Of a stretch of 64,000 nucleotides of DNA, positions 35,468 to 49,200 are shown one piece after another (the first letter of the stretch is position 1; every line of letters starts with the position of its first letter). The stretch covers positions 5,738,649-5,802,648 of the forward strand of contig NW_025062477.1 of the NCBI RefSeq assembly GCF_000002995.4, written 5' to 3'. This DNA is from Brugia malayi (taxonomy: Eukaryota > Nematoda > Chromadorea > Rhabditida > Onchocercidae). Position numbers and translations under genes: made by a program. Below the pieces are notes generated by a model, which had not been told where the DNA came from, did no database searches, and saw nothing but the letters and a program-made list of their open reading frames with translations.

Positions 35468-35694
35468 TCCCCATCCTCCTCCCCATCCCCCTCCTTTTCC
35501 TCCTCCTCTTCCTTTTCCTCCTCTCCATCCCCCTCCTCTTCCTCCTCCTCTTCCTTTTCCTCCTCCCCATCCCCCTCCTCTTCCTCCTCCTCTTCCTCCT
35601 CCTCTTCCTTTTCCTCCTCCCCATCCCCCTCCCCATCCCCCTCCTCTTCCTCTTCCTCTTCCTTTTCCTCCTCCCCATCCTCCTCCTATTCATT
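35468..35694. repeat. CT-rich minisatellite (CTCCTC/TTCC/CCCATCCCC units)
   Basis: About 225 bp contain essentially no G on the plus strand. They are built from irregular mixtures of CTCCTCTTCC, TTTTCCTCCTC and CCCATCCCC. The block is a homopyrimidine/homopurine tract with partial mirror symmetry, the composition that can form triplex DNA. The complementary open frame (MGRRKRKRRRKRRG-like) is a by-product. Confidence 0.95.
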
Positions 35695-35976
35695 ATATTC
35701 ATTTTCATGTTTGTCTTATGAAAGAAACATTATGATATTGTTAAAATAACAAGTTTAATTAAATCTTATTGGTTCGAAAGAGAGAGAAATGAGTGAAGTA
35801 AAAAAAACATTTACAAGTTTAGTTCAAAAATTGTAAATATTAGAAAAGCTTATTACTTAGCTTTAAAAAAAGCAATGACATTTGCTATGAGGAAAATTTA
35901 CACAAACTTTCTTTTCCTTTTTTTTCTTCTTTTTCCACCCTTTCCATCTCAATCTAAGTGATATAACTCATCCATT

Positions 35977-36359
<383 letters not shown>

Positions 36360-36502
36360 CCTCCCCTGTATCACACTAATGAACAATCTTAAATTTTAAG
36401 AACTTCCCCTTCATCTTTCATTTGTCAAGCAAAAATACCATCAAACTCTTTTTATCTTGCTTTCTATATGTTATCATTGTTACAAAGATATTTAACAACA
36501 AT

Positions 36503-36522
36503 ACACACACACACACACACAC
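36503..36522. repeat. (AC)10 dinucleotide run
   Basis: Ten AC units are followed by ATATATAC and another short ACAC, about 140 bp past the TATC array. Confidence 0.9.
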
Positions 36523-36854
36523 ATATATACACACCTATTACATCTTCAATTTGCTTTATTTTCCAACAATATTTTGCCAAAACGATTGAGGAAAGAAAAG
36601 TTATTTCATTCCGAATTTAAAATATAAATACTTACTTCTATTTTTTGTATTATTTCATTACTTCCATACGACTTATTCTTCATTTTGTTTGTTTATTCTA
36701 TGATTAATTCTTTAATTCTACACATTCGATTTATTCTTATCTTACGTATATAAAAAAAACTAAAAAAAAATATCTATTACGTAGTGTATTGTAAACACAT
36801 TCAAATTTCTATCCTTCTATTGTTATTAATTAAATAAACAAATTCCTTTTTTAT

Positions 36855-36912
36855 GAATAATAACAATAGTAATAATAATAATTATTATTATTATTGTTAT
36901 TATTATTATTAG
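36855..36912. repeat. AAT/ATT trinucleotide imperfect palindrome
   Basis: A left arm of AATAATAACAATAGTAATAA type meets a right arm of TTATTATTATTATTGTTATT type, forming a near-palindrome about 45 bp upstream of the thioredoxin-like gene start. It may be only a microsatellite, but its promoter position is notable. Confidence 0.65.
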
Positions 36913-36955
36913 TATTATATACATATATAAGAGAGAATTTAAATATTATATTACA

Positions 36956-39900
36956 ATGAATTACTATTCTTCATTATTAATTCTACTGTTGTCATCATTA
37001 TGTGTATTGGATGCAAAACGAGGTAAATCATCAAAATCAGATGAAACACATAAAGAACAACAACAATCTCATTCTAATAATAATAATAATGCTAAACATA
37101 AGGTAAACTTATTGTTAATTTTAATTGTTATGCAATCAATTGCTATTCTTTTCTTTTGATTAAATATTTAGTTTAATAGTTAAAATGGGGTTAAAATGAG
37201 TTAAAATGAGTTAAAACTTAATTATTTTTAGTTAAATTCAGAACAAAAAAAGGTTATTGTAATAATTTGTAAAATCAAGATACAATATTAAAAATAGAAA
37301 CTTCTGAATCGCTAAACTTAAAGAAGGGAGAAATATTAGTAGAATAAATTACAGGATTAAAAACAGATATAAAATATTCATCAAATTGGTTACTTTGATA
37401 GGGACATTTAAATAATGCTTTTAAAAATAATTAATAAAACAACTAAAACGAAATGTTAGTTGCATTAATTATTTCATATATATTATTTATAGAAGGAAGC
37501 ACGTCGGATAACGCCATCACGTCAAGAATTTACGCAAGATGAAGCTAATACGATAGAAGACGTTGATGAGGATAAAATTGATGAAATTATTCGTGATGCA
37601 ACCAAAAATCTTGTCATATTTTTTTGTTCGTTCTCCTCGCTTTTCATTTTAAATTAAGACAATATTTAAAAAAAAAAAAACTTGTTAAATGTCTTCAAAT
37701 AATAATAATAATGAATAAAAACGAATAATAACAATAGTTTTAATAGCAAATGCAACAACAATAATAAGAAATAATAGTAATTAATTAATAATAATTTCTT
37801 TTAATAAAAAGAAAATAAGTGTATTTCTGGGGCACTGATTGGAAACTATGATAATTTTTATAAATTTTGTTTAATTCGATGACTGGAAATCAATTTTATC
37901 ATTATCCTAAATTGATATTCCTAGTATAGATGATGGATATGCGAAATGTCCAAGTTGTGGTGAAGCACTTGCTGTGGTGGAGGAGATCGATGATGATATT
38001 GAAGCAACTGGATATATTGAAGTTTGCTTCAAATTCTTTTTTTTTTTTATTTTCCATTTTTATGAAAAAAAGAAATGCAATTTTTTTTCACATTAAAGAA
38101 TCGTTATAAATACTTAAATTCTCATTTATTTAGGTTGAAATCCCAATAATTTGAATTGTTTTTTTCTCATAAAATTTTGTTGTTCGCGTATTTAAGTGAA
38201 CAAATAAAATATAAAAATGTAATTTCTTTCAAATATTATTGCGTTCGAAAAGTATGCATTAATGTTTGTTTTTATTTTCTTTGAATATAAAAAAAAATCA
38301 TTTAGTTATTATTGAATTTTAATTCCAAATAATCAATTCTGTGAAATTGTTTAAAGGTCGTTAAAACGGATGATCGAAGTGTTGCACGTGAACTTGGTGT
38401 TGCCACATTTCCAGCCTTAGTTTACTTTAGGCGGAAAAATCCTGTTACATATGATGGTGAGTGCATGTACATTTATTCATTATTAGAACATTTGAAATTT
38501 ATATTTTTGTCAAATTTGCTAGTTTTAAAATAAAATTTAACAATTTTAAGTTCTATTTTCTTCTCTTAGGCGATTTCAAGGAATCGGAAGCAATACTACG
38601 ATGGCTACGATCTCATGATGAAGTAGTTACATGGGTTCTTACTGATGATAACTTTGAATATTACACTGATAGCTATTCACCTGATGAAGGTGCACTGGAT
38701 TGGTTTGTTATGTTGTAAGTATTTCATATTTCATTTACTATTAATAATTAAGACAACAAAAAATTTAAATATTAACCATTTAAATGTTTAAGAAGCAATT
38801 ATTAAGCTTTTTATCATTGTAAAATTTAAACATTTGTAAATTATTTTAAATTTTCTTAAATTTTGAAATATGTAATTAAGAAATTTTCTAATTTTTATAG
38901 TTATAAATCAGAAGCACCGGATTGTAATGCATTTGTTTCATTATGGGAATCAGTGGCACATAAGTAAGTAACAGTTTTCTTTTCTTTTTTTTTTTTTTTT
39001 AAATCAAATTCTAAAAGTTTATGAATGAGAAGTTCATAATTTTTGTTCATTAATTAATTTTTTTTTTTTAGATTACGTGGTTTAGTCAATGTCGGCAAGG
39101 TTGACATGTCAATCAATGATGATGTGACAGATCGTTTCCGTCTAGATGATGCTCAATGTCCAGTATTCTTGCTGTAAGTAAATAAAAATAGATACTTATT
39201 GTTCATATAAATTAAAAATTTTAACTTTCAAATTTCAATTTAGTTTCTAGTTTTAATGTTTTCCCATTTTTTTCCATCGATTATTGTATGAAGGCAATCA
39301 CTTCGACTTTTAAAAAGAAATTTTATTTTTTTAAAGTTTTAATTTTATAGCTTTCATCGAGGAAAAATGTATCGCTATAAAGATGCAGCCAAAAATATTC
39401 GTAGTTTGACAGAATTTGCAATGTACAAATTCAAAGATTTACGTGGTTATCACGTACCTGAACCACCAACAGCACTTGAAAATTTTTACGAGCACGTTAA
39501 GGAACGAATTGCTGATATTTTGGTATACTTTTTCATTTTCTAATTCAACATTTTATGACTTTGATTCAATTTATCACATTGTTTTCTTTATCAGAAGAGC
39601 TCAGTATTATGCATAGATTCTTTCTTTTTTTTTTTCTAATTAAGAATCTTGCATTTCTCAGTTTTATTACTTTATTAGAATAGTTATCATTTGTTCGATT
39701 TTATCAATTTCATTAGCTATAAAATCTACATGTGACTGTTTGTGATATGCAATCATAAGATGTACAATATAAAGGTTTAATGTAAACTTTCAAAATTCAT
39801 TCCCAAATTTGATGAATTAGTTTAAGTGATGGTATCTGTTAATGATACATTTAATATTTGGTATATAATTTCATTAAGCGATAATTAACTTAAAATAATT

Positions 39901-40115
39901 CATAGTAATAATTTCATCCAATTTCATCTTTCATTCATTTCTTCCTTTTTCTTTTCTTTTTACCTGTACAAACATTTCAGGAAGATAGTCAAGCACTTAC
40001 CGTAATTGGTATCGGTGGATTAATTGCAATTGTTGCTGCAACAATTTATGCAAATGCTAGGAGAAAACAACAAATGATAACTATAACTGATAATAATAAA
40101 TCAAAAACTAACTAA
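36956..40115 (+). CDS. Secretory-pathway membrane protein with two thioredoxin-like domains
   Basis: Nine exons: 36956-37102, 37493-37625, 37930-38021, 38357-38456, 38570-38714, 38901-38963, 39072-39173, 39351-39522, 39981-40115. They give 362 residues. It has an N-terminal signal peptide (LLILLLSSLCVLDA) and an Asn/Gln-rich spacer. The first thioredoxin-like domain has NLVIFFYDGYAKCPSC (Cys100, Cys103), the cis-Pro motif ATFPALVYF and a following helix. The second domain (about 170-300) has a cis-Pro equivalent (CPVFLLF) but no CxxC. It ends with one transmembrane helix (about 324-344) and a short basic tail. The layout indicates a type I ER protein of the PDI/TMX class, probably a thiol-disulfide oxidoreductase or chaperone-like subunit. 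CPSC is an unusual active-site variant. I could not assign a named orthologue. Confidence 0.8.
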
Positions 40116-43100
40116 TAATTGATATTATTCAGGATTGCTTCTTATGATCAAAAAGAAGCAAACATCGTTGCTAATTAAGTATTAATGAGAATTTTAGGCT
40201 AATAAAAATTGACTATTTTGCTTTTGCTTTTGCTTTTTTTTGATTAAAATCTTAATCTAAAATTTAAAAATTTAATTTTGAATTGAAAGTTGATTTTAAT
40301 GATCGGTTTTAAGAGTTGAAAAACTTTAGGTAAATACATAATTTTATTTTATTTACATATTATTTTCGTAAATGATATAATTTATATGATTGCTGAGTGA
40401 TTTAATTGTACCCGATAGTTTATTATGTCTGACTGGAATATTAATCTAAGATTAGTTTATCGCATATCGGATACTCAATTAATCTTGATATTACTACTTT
40501 AATTTTATGAAGTTTTCGACGGATTGTAACTTTTATCAACAGTTTGCAATTTATTATATTCATTTCCATTTGTGGATACATCAATGCATTCTTTTTCTTA
40601 TTCAATTTTTTCCTTTTTCTTGTCTTATAATTTGAATAGTGAGCAGATCCAAGAATAATTGTGTAATCAAAGATTGAAGATAAATATTGAAAGTAAGTCA
40701 ATCATAAATGATTGAGTGAAATTTTGAAGATTTCTGAGCTATTTCAAATTATCGTTACTATTGCATTGCATGCAATTTTGTTTCCCTTTTTTTTCATAAT
40801 ACAAAATTGCGTTATTTCAATATCACAAATTATCAATTAAGCTTTCTTTTTTTATCTTCAACATAAGCGAATTATTAGTTAATTTCATTTGTTTTTTTTT
40901 TACCTCAACAAATTATTAATTAAGCCTCTTTCTTCTACTTTAGAATAAGCAAATTATGAATTAAACAATACTTTTTTTTTGGAGATGAAGTACCTTTTAA
41001 ATATTTCTTCACCAATTTAAAGTACAATTTAATACAATACTTCTTTTCGTTTATTCTCATACTTAACAAATAATAAAGTGAATTTAATGAAAAAATTGGA
41101 ATTAATCAAATAAATTGTTGGGAAATTTTTTTAATTAAATAATACTTTCAGTTTTATCGTAAGTAATAAATAATTCCATTTGTGCAATTCATTGATGAAT
41201 CAGTCTTGATGGATAATATAATTCAGCGATTTTTCTTGACTGTTCTTTTTCTTTTCACTCTTTGCTTTTTTTTCTTTTTTTTGTATGGAAAAAAAGATTT
41301 GAAAGATAAAATAACACGTTTGTGTAAATAAATCATCTTAATTATTATTTCAGATTATAAATGACATTGCTATTATTATTATTAATTATTAATTGTTGTT
41401 AATTACTTCATATAATTAACATAACTATGGTTTATGATGAAAATCAGCAATGAAGTGAAATGTGATGATTAAAGAAAGTAACGGTATAATAATAAGAGAG
41501 TGAAATTTTCATAAAATTCTTGTCTTGGTAAAAGAGAAAGAGAAAAAATCTGATGATTCATTCAAATGCAAATTATCCATAATGGCAATTTTTCTCTTTT
41601 AATAATAGAAATAATATTAGTTTTTTTTTCTTCGTATGATGCCATTGATGTACAAGTAGTACTGATTGCTTGTTTATTATTATCACATTATTTAAATTTT
41701 TTTTTCCGAAATTTAAATTGAAATTTTGAATGCGAAGCTTTATTTGATTCGTATACATAAGTGAGAAATATTAATTTCTTGTAATGGTAATAATTTGTAT
41801 TATTCCAAAAATACATTATCTAATATAAGATATAAACATTATACATATATGTGAATGATACTTGATATCATTTAAATTGCCTCATAATAATCAATGATTA
41901 TCGCATACTTCGTAAATCATAATCACTTATAAGAAGAACTATAATTTCTCTTATACATTCAAAAATAAATCAAATCACTATTCCTACCTGAATTCTTAAC
42001 TTAAAAACTCAGTAATTGAAAATATCAGAAAGAATGAATTCAGTAAAGTTATCATTTATCTATTCAAAAGTTTCAATAAATTGCTTCCTGCTAAAAGGAA
42101 AGTAATAAATTACAGAATTCCTTTTCTTTTTCTTTGCATTTTCTTTATCTCTTTCTCTGGAATTTAAACTGATAATTTGTAAGAGACATATTTCAGTCTA
42201 TAGAAGTTAATTTTTTTTAATTGTAGAAATAAAAGACTAAATTCCCCGCAAACAATATAATCATCTTAACAGAATGATAATTACAGTAAGCACATATCAG
42301 TGGATTGTAAAAAGAAGATAAAAATTAAAATACCTCACATGTTTACCCAATTATCTTCATATTACTATGAAAAAAAAAAATGGATTTTCCATATCATCAA
42401 TGATACTAGAACATATCACAACTCTAATCATTATGAATTTCTCTGTGAATCAGTCTCTCCTCGTTCCATTTATCAACTACATATTAATTTTCAATATAAA
42501 TTCGGAAAAATAAACGGTTGTATTTCACTACCTCACCTTTAGCACTAAACAAAGAATAGCTCCTAACTTATCTTTTGTTTTGATTTTTTAATTAGTAATA
42601 TCCGCTTTCATAATACATTATAATTTTATAATTTCGAAACTACAATTTCCTTCATCCAGTTATTTACTTTTCAATTTAACTATTTAAATTAGAAATTCCT
42701 ACAAGCATACTTTTGTAATGATTGTCTAATTTATGGACAAACATATTTTTTGTAATTACGAGATAATAGATACTTACTACTTAACATTTAATTACTTTCG
42801 CCTATTTAGATTACTTATTTCAAGTACTTATATTCTTTTTGTCCATTCCATCCACAACTCAACTGCTTTTCCAAATTAAGATCATAAACTTATCAACCAC
42901 AATTACATTAAATTAAAAGTCAAGAATCAATGGATCCTTCTAAACTTTTACTTCAACTGACACAGAATATGGTAAATTATTTGAAGCATTACTAAAATAC
43001 ATGTCTCACATGCTCTGAATATACAGCGAAAATTGACAAAACCCAAAAATCCTTATAATCATTACCTCCTTCGTATAATATTATTTGTTATACATTTACA

Positions 43101-43276
43101 TATTGACAAGTACCTAAAATAAGATAAAGAAATCCCTAAAATCATAACAATACTATCTTACAACCGGAACACAACAGCGTTAACGATTTCTAAATAACAG
43201 TTTTTCCGTTATTCACTCCTACACAATTCCCTGCATTCATCATCAAAATATTCGAAATCTAATAATATGGTGGATG
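40116..43276. other. Convergent intergenic region, 3.2 kb, no gene seen
   Basis: AT-rich 3' flanks of the thioredoxin-like gene (+) and WDR11 (-). An AATAAA-like AATAAAAA motif near 40200 could end the upstream transcript. A degenerate direct repeat lies at 40826-40965. The open frames have T-run or A-run composition and no splice partners. Confidence 0.5.
40826..40965. repeat. Degenerate direct repeat, two ~57-bp units 83 bp apart
   Basis: The units begin CAAATTATCAATTAAGC (40826) and CAAATTATTAATTAAGC (40909). Each continues through a T/C-rich stretch to ATAAGC.AATTAT.A.TTAA. Similarity is clear by eye but imperfect. Confidence 0.55.
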
Positions 43277-46200
43277 TTACGGATCGAAGATTGGAGATGT
43301 AACCTGTCGAATTTCATTTGCTGATTCTGTGGGTGGATGATAGGCAACAAAAATAGATTGGGCCTCTACTGTTTTAAGCAAATGCCGTGCAACTGCTACC
43401 TTTGAATTCTGTGTTAAGAGTGTCGATAATCGGTTCCAATCACCAATACTTGCGGCTAATAATGAGCACAAATTCTGAAATGATGTTTAAGACAATGAAA
43501 AGGAGACAATAATGAAAAGGAGTGATAAACAACTTGCCTTTTGCGATTTTGATGTTGCTAAATGTTCCACCCATTTGTTGCCAACATCTTTCCAATCATC
43601 AAAACCAAGCTTAAATAGTATTAAATAGTACTGGAAATTGAAAATTTTATTAATTTAAAAAATATGCAACATCATGAATACTTCAGCTCAGGTAAGTTTC
43701 TCCCTTGTAACATTTGGTAATTTTCATGTTTGGTAATTCCTTTCAACTTAAAGCAATGAAATCCTATGCGAGTTTCATTACTAGACCAAAAATTCTCATA
43801 ATATATATATATATATATATTTTCCCATTTATTTACTCACTGAATATATCTCATGAATATATCTTTTGCGAAATGTAGTAGAGGTCTGACGAATATAAAG
43901 ATGATGCTTTTCTAGAAAAAAAAAATGGTGCTAATATAATGTAAACAGGCAATTATGAGAACTTCCACTTCTCTCAATTTTTACAACATTTAAGAGGAAT
44001 AAAATCTCTTAATGAAGCGCCGAATTATGATGGAGAAGACTATTATATTCCAGTAATTAAGACATATCCTAAAGTTAAATTTAATAGCGTAGAATAAATG
44101 ACTTTAGCAAAATGAAAGCTTTTGCTCCAGAAGCCATGAGCCTGTAGATAACGACAAGCATCATCACCATGTCCAATTAAAAATAACATTTGTACACCAT
44201 CTGCAAGAGATCTTTACAAAATAAATTTAAAACCAATAAAACCAGAAAAAAAAATACAGGAAAAAGTATTAATAGACATGTAGTAGAATGTTTACGCACA
44301 ATTTATGGAAAAAACAGATTTTCAAATTTTCACCAATTTATTTTAACAATAAAGAAATTTTCATACCTGTCATGCACTCATTTGCAATAAGATTAGTTGC
44401 AACAAGTTTGATGATACTTTGAGCTCCTTCCGAAGAAACATCTGAAGCAAGAAGGCAAGCGCGCAAGGCGCTAGTACGATATTCATCATGTGAACCAAGT
44501 AATAATTGCATCGCCCAATCACGCTTAAAAAGATATCAGTTTCTTGCCAAAAATTTATCAAAATCAAAGAAAAAAATTTTTTTTCTAATTTCATGCCACC
44601 AAGTGAAGAAAGTTTCGTTTTTTCTAATTTCATGCTATTAAGTCAACAGAACTTCGCGAACAAAACTCAAATAGTTAACCAACCTTTTGTAAGACAACTG
44701 CAAGATGAACTAAAGTGTCGACTTGAACAGAATTTAAATTGGATAAGCTCATCAGACATGCAAGGAGCTGCTCAACTCTTCGCTGAAGCGCATTAAACAA
44801 TTAATGTAAATAAGTAGAGAACGAAAAAAAAAAAAAAACACTGGATTGTAGATGAAAAAAGTTACTTTTGAATGGCATGGATTCCAAAACATTTGCAGTC
44901 GTGATGGAAGTGTTGTACCATGAAGTGTAGATATTACCACTGACCATAGATCATACAACCATCGTTCGCCGAAAAGTCGATGTACTGCAGGATACCGATG
45001 AAGGCTATCAGAATCAAATGGAATCCTTTCATTTCGTCTTAAAAGTCCGTGCAAGAACATAATTTTCGAATCATCGTTCAAAATTGTTGTTAAAAGTTGC
45101 GAGGAATCAACCTCAAGTAATAGAGGAAGATCTGTAAAATATTTATAATGAGGATAACAAGTAACAGTAATGCATTACAGCAACTTTAAGCGATCCGAAA
45201 AGTAATTAAAAAGTCATGAAATTCAGAATTCTATGGAATACCTAAGTTTCAAACCTGAATGATGTCGAATTTCTGAAGGAACGATCGATAAACAACGGAA
45301 CGAATTATCCGAACAAATTACTAGCGGACATACACCATACAAATCGATATCTAGGAATGAAACTGAAGTACCGATACTATTGCACTGCTGAAAAATGAAT
45401 AACATTTAAACGCTCATGAGAGTAATCTTTGAAGACAACTCAAGTTGAAGGTTTTTGCAAATTATGCTCGCCATAATTGAAGAGGAGAATTTTTGAAAGG
45501 TTGGAGAATTTGAAACAATCAAATGTGTTTGCTTTAAATACAATATTGTCATCATCATATGCGACCTAAATTAAGTGGAACAATGATCACTTTAAGCTAC
45601 AACAAAGACATGCTAAAACATGACAATAAAATTCTTGACAAGTGAGAGAAGCAAGAAAACAAACTAATTAGCTTCTTGTTGAACTAGATTTTATCCTGCA
45701 TACCTGAAGTACGACAAGCTGTTCGGAATCCCACAGAACAACGGTATGCTGGTGTAGTACTGCAAGCGTATGATCACCTGTAATTCGTGAGAAAACAAGT
45801 TTAAGAATTGGTCCTCTTGTAGTGCTACGTGTTTGATGACATTGCCGCCGTCCTAGATCCCATACACCTAAACGTCCCCAAGCATCACCCATTGCCAATA
45901 AATCATCTTTCCACACCAAACATTTTACTGCTGCGCCACTTTTCCACTGCAAAAATCATTTAAGGAAATGTTCAGTTGGAAATTTTAAAATCCTCATTTC
46001 AGTGCTTTTCGTAAATTAAGAATAGTTAAAATCAATAAACGAGTGAACGAAACCGAAAAATTTGCACAGTTCACAAAATATATGGAAATTTCAACTACAA
46101 CAACGTACATTGCCAAACACACAAAATGATCATCTTTTTAAAATCCTTAACAGTGAAATTCAAAAAATTTAGAAAAGTTTCTACGTAAGAAAAAAATACC

Positions 46201-49200
46201 TACATATAATATATTCAAGATGAGACCATGTAAATTTGTGTTTAATACCTGTGAATTCACTTCTTTTCCATCCCTCACATGTAAACCTTTCACTACTACA
46301 TGGTATAGATGGCATTCCTCATCTAAAACGACAAGATTCTCTCGGAAGACAGGTTCATCTCCATGTGAAATCTGTTTTGCCGCATGATGCTTTCCAGACC
46401 AAGCCTGTAAATCAATTTTGAAAATTTAGTCTCAGAAGCACAATGAGCTTCAAATAAAGAAGTCGAAATGGATTTAATTGGAACTTTAAACGAAAGTACC
46501 AACAAAAAAGTACCATGTCAACAATAATAGGGCATGAACGAGACATTCTTCTTAACAAACGCATCGATTTCAGATGCCAAATCTCCAACGGTTCATTACG
46601 GAAACCAATTGCAACGTAGCAACTAAACACGTCATAGAAGATTACATTTCAGAAGACTGAAAATATACAACCTTAACACAATAATTCAAGAATTAGAACA
46701 ATAAGTTGCGCAAATTTTAAGAAAAAGAGGCTAAAATGGAGAATTTGATTACAGTAAGAAAATATCCCTAACGGTCTAATTGCATCGAATGATACCGATA
46801 AGGAATCAAAATAAACAAGGAATTAAATTACTGGTAAAACGATACTCGCAACATTTCCACAGCAGTCTCCTCCACTTCTGGTCGCAATCTCCTACTTTCA
46901 CCTGCAAAAAGAAAAAAAAATATATTCACAAGTTGTGAAAATTTTTAGCCAGCATCGAAATATTATACCTGTTCGAATATCCGTAATAAAAATATCATTT
47001 TTAACTAGTGATGAAGTGCTCAAAGAATGAACATATGCAGCCGAGATAAGTTTATGTGGTCCACACCAATCCATGCATCTGTAACTGCTTTACATAGTTT
47101 TTTTCAATTAGGAAACTTGAAATTCCATTTCAAAATACAAAATTTTTGACTTATGAAGTTGACACACCTCATCGTTATTACAATGGAATACATAAGATAT
47201 AGGCCAAATGTAGTCACTAAGTGTGAGTTTTGAAGATGAAAAAATTACATCAGAAAACATCAGAAAAATGACTGCACCGAATATGAATAAATACTGGAAT
47301 TAAATGAAATATAATAAATTACTTAATAGGACATGTATGGATATGTAACTCTCGGAAGATTATTCCTGTTGAAATGTCAACCAAACGTACAATTCCCTGA
47401 TTATTTCCCACAGCAGTTAATTGTATTATTTTACTATTTTCATCAGCATGTCCTGGTTGCATACGTACTGTCGTTATTCCTTGACCCAGTGAAAACATCT
47501 GTGCTATGTTTGACATCCTGAATTTGATATATTAAATGAAAAGAATCAATTGATTTGAATAAGAAGGAATAAACGAAATATCACTTACTTCAAGTGACCA
47601 TTTACTGAGCAGCACAAATCTTCATCAACACTAATTATATCTGTAATATAGCATGCTCGATAAGGCAGTACCATCTCATCTTCTTCCAAACTCTACAAAT
47701 CAAAAAAAAAAAAAAAATCTAACAACAGAAATCATCGATATCCCAAACAATGGTAGAATTAAGGAAATGAAGACCACGCTTTTAAGTAAGAGATACTTAC
47801 CAACTGGTAAATAGAAATATTCCCTGAATTATACAGTAAAGCAACAGTAGTTTGCGTAATAGGGCATAATGCTGCGGCGGATATTCGACAATGTTGTGTT
47901 TGCCGTTGTGTTTCACCCGAATACAGCAACTCATAACTCAGTATCGTTTTGATCTTTTCATCCTCCACTATTTTGCAAGCTCGCCATTCAATGGTACCAT
48001 TGGAATGTATGGTTACGATAATGTCACGTTCACTACAAGTCATCAGGCGCAGTAACGGTGCGTGAGATAAGTATCGCCAAATAATACAACAACATTCCAG
48101 TTCAATACATGCAATCTGGAACATCAATAATTTGAAAGTTAATTTTAAATTTAAATTTATATAATTTATACTTTATAAACAACAAATTACAGAGACAGTT
48201 GAGGCTATGATCATATACAGATTTAAACAATCCTCATCGAAAGTGGTCATTAATAGGTAACATAAACATGACCTATTTCAATAAGTTTAGAATAATAACC
48301 ATCAAACAGTTACATTTAACCAGCTCTTCAACCTATTGTACTACTTTTCTGTTCTGCTTAAAATAAGTCTCGAAAACTATTTCTCTGTTCAAAAACTATA
48401 TCTTCGTCTTTTTAAGGTAAATTTCAAAAATGAGACAATCATACTAATAAAGCAATTTTGTCCTATGCAGAAATTTTAACAACTTTCAAATTTCATTTCT
48501 CCATTCCTCCTACTGATAGAAAAAAGAGATTTCAAAATTCAAATTCGAATCATAAATTTCGTCATCTCTTTAAACTTTTATCTTTTTACGAATTGAAATA
48601 AATTTTGTTATCTTAATTTTTAACAGAGTAGTACTGCTTAAAATTTTTAGAAAATTTTATAACGGGAATATTTAGAGCAAACATGATGATCAGACCTCAT
48701 TCTGAGTTGCTGCAAAAAGAATATTTGGAAAAGCATTGTGATATTCGATTTGTATAATCGGTATTGCAGTTGATACAGTACCGAATACCAGTAGCGAAGT
48801 ACCTCTTCCTAATGGAGCTTTATGAAGTACAACATTATCAACGAACATCAAGGAGCCAACATTGACTAGACTAACTGCAAATCAACGACTTTAATCTAAT
48901 GTGGGAGAATTTTTAAAAGAAAAAACTTATTATTGAGAAAACTCTGCAAAGCTCTGGAACACATAACTATTGCCTAAAAAGAAAGAATGAAGCTTAACAA
49001 ATCAAATTACGAAAGAAAACGATAGCTCGAATAGTTAAAGAAAACTAATCATTTTCTTTAACTAATCTAGTGAATTTTTCTTCAAGTTCCATATTTTTGT
49101 TACATCTTAAGCTGTAAATTTAACCGAACAAGATTTATATTTAAAAAATTGCACCAACAAGTAATATTGCGTGGATCGAATGGATCAATTGAAAAAGCAT

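Noticed and set aside
35448..35708. Minus-strand frame encoding an Arg/Lys/Gly-rich repetitive peptide
   Set aside because: It is only the complement of the CT-rich minisatellite, with no splice sites or normal start context.
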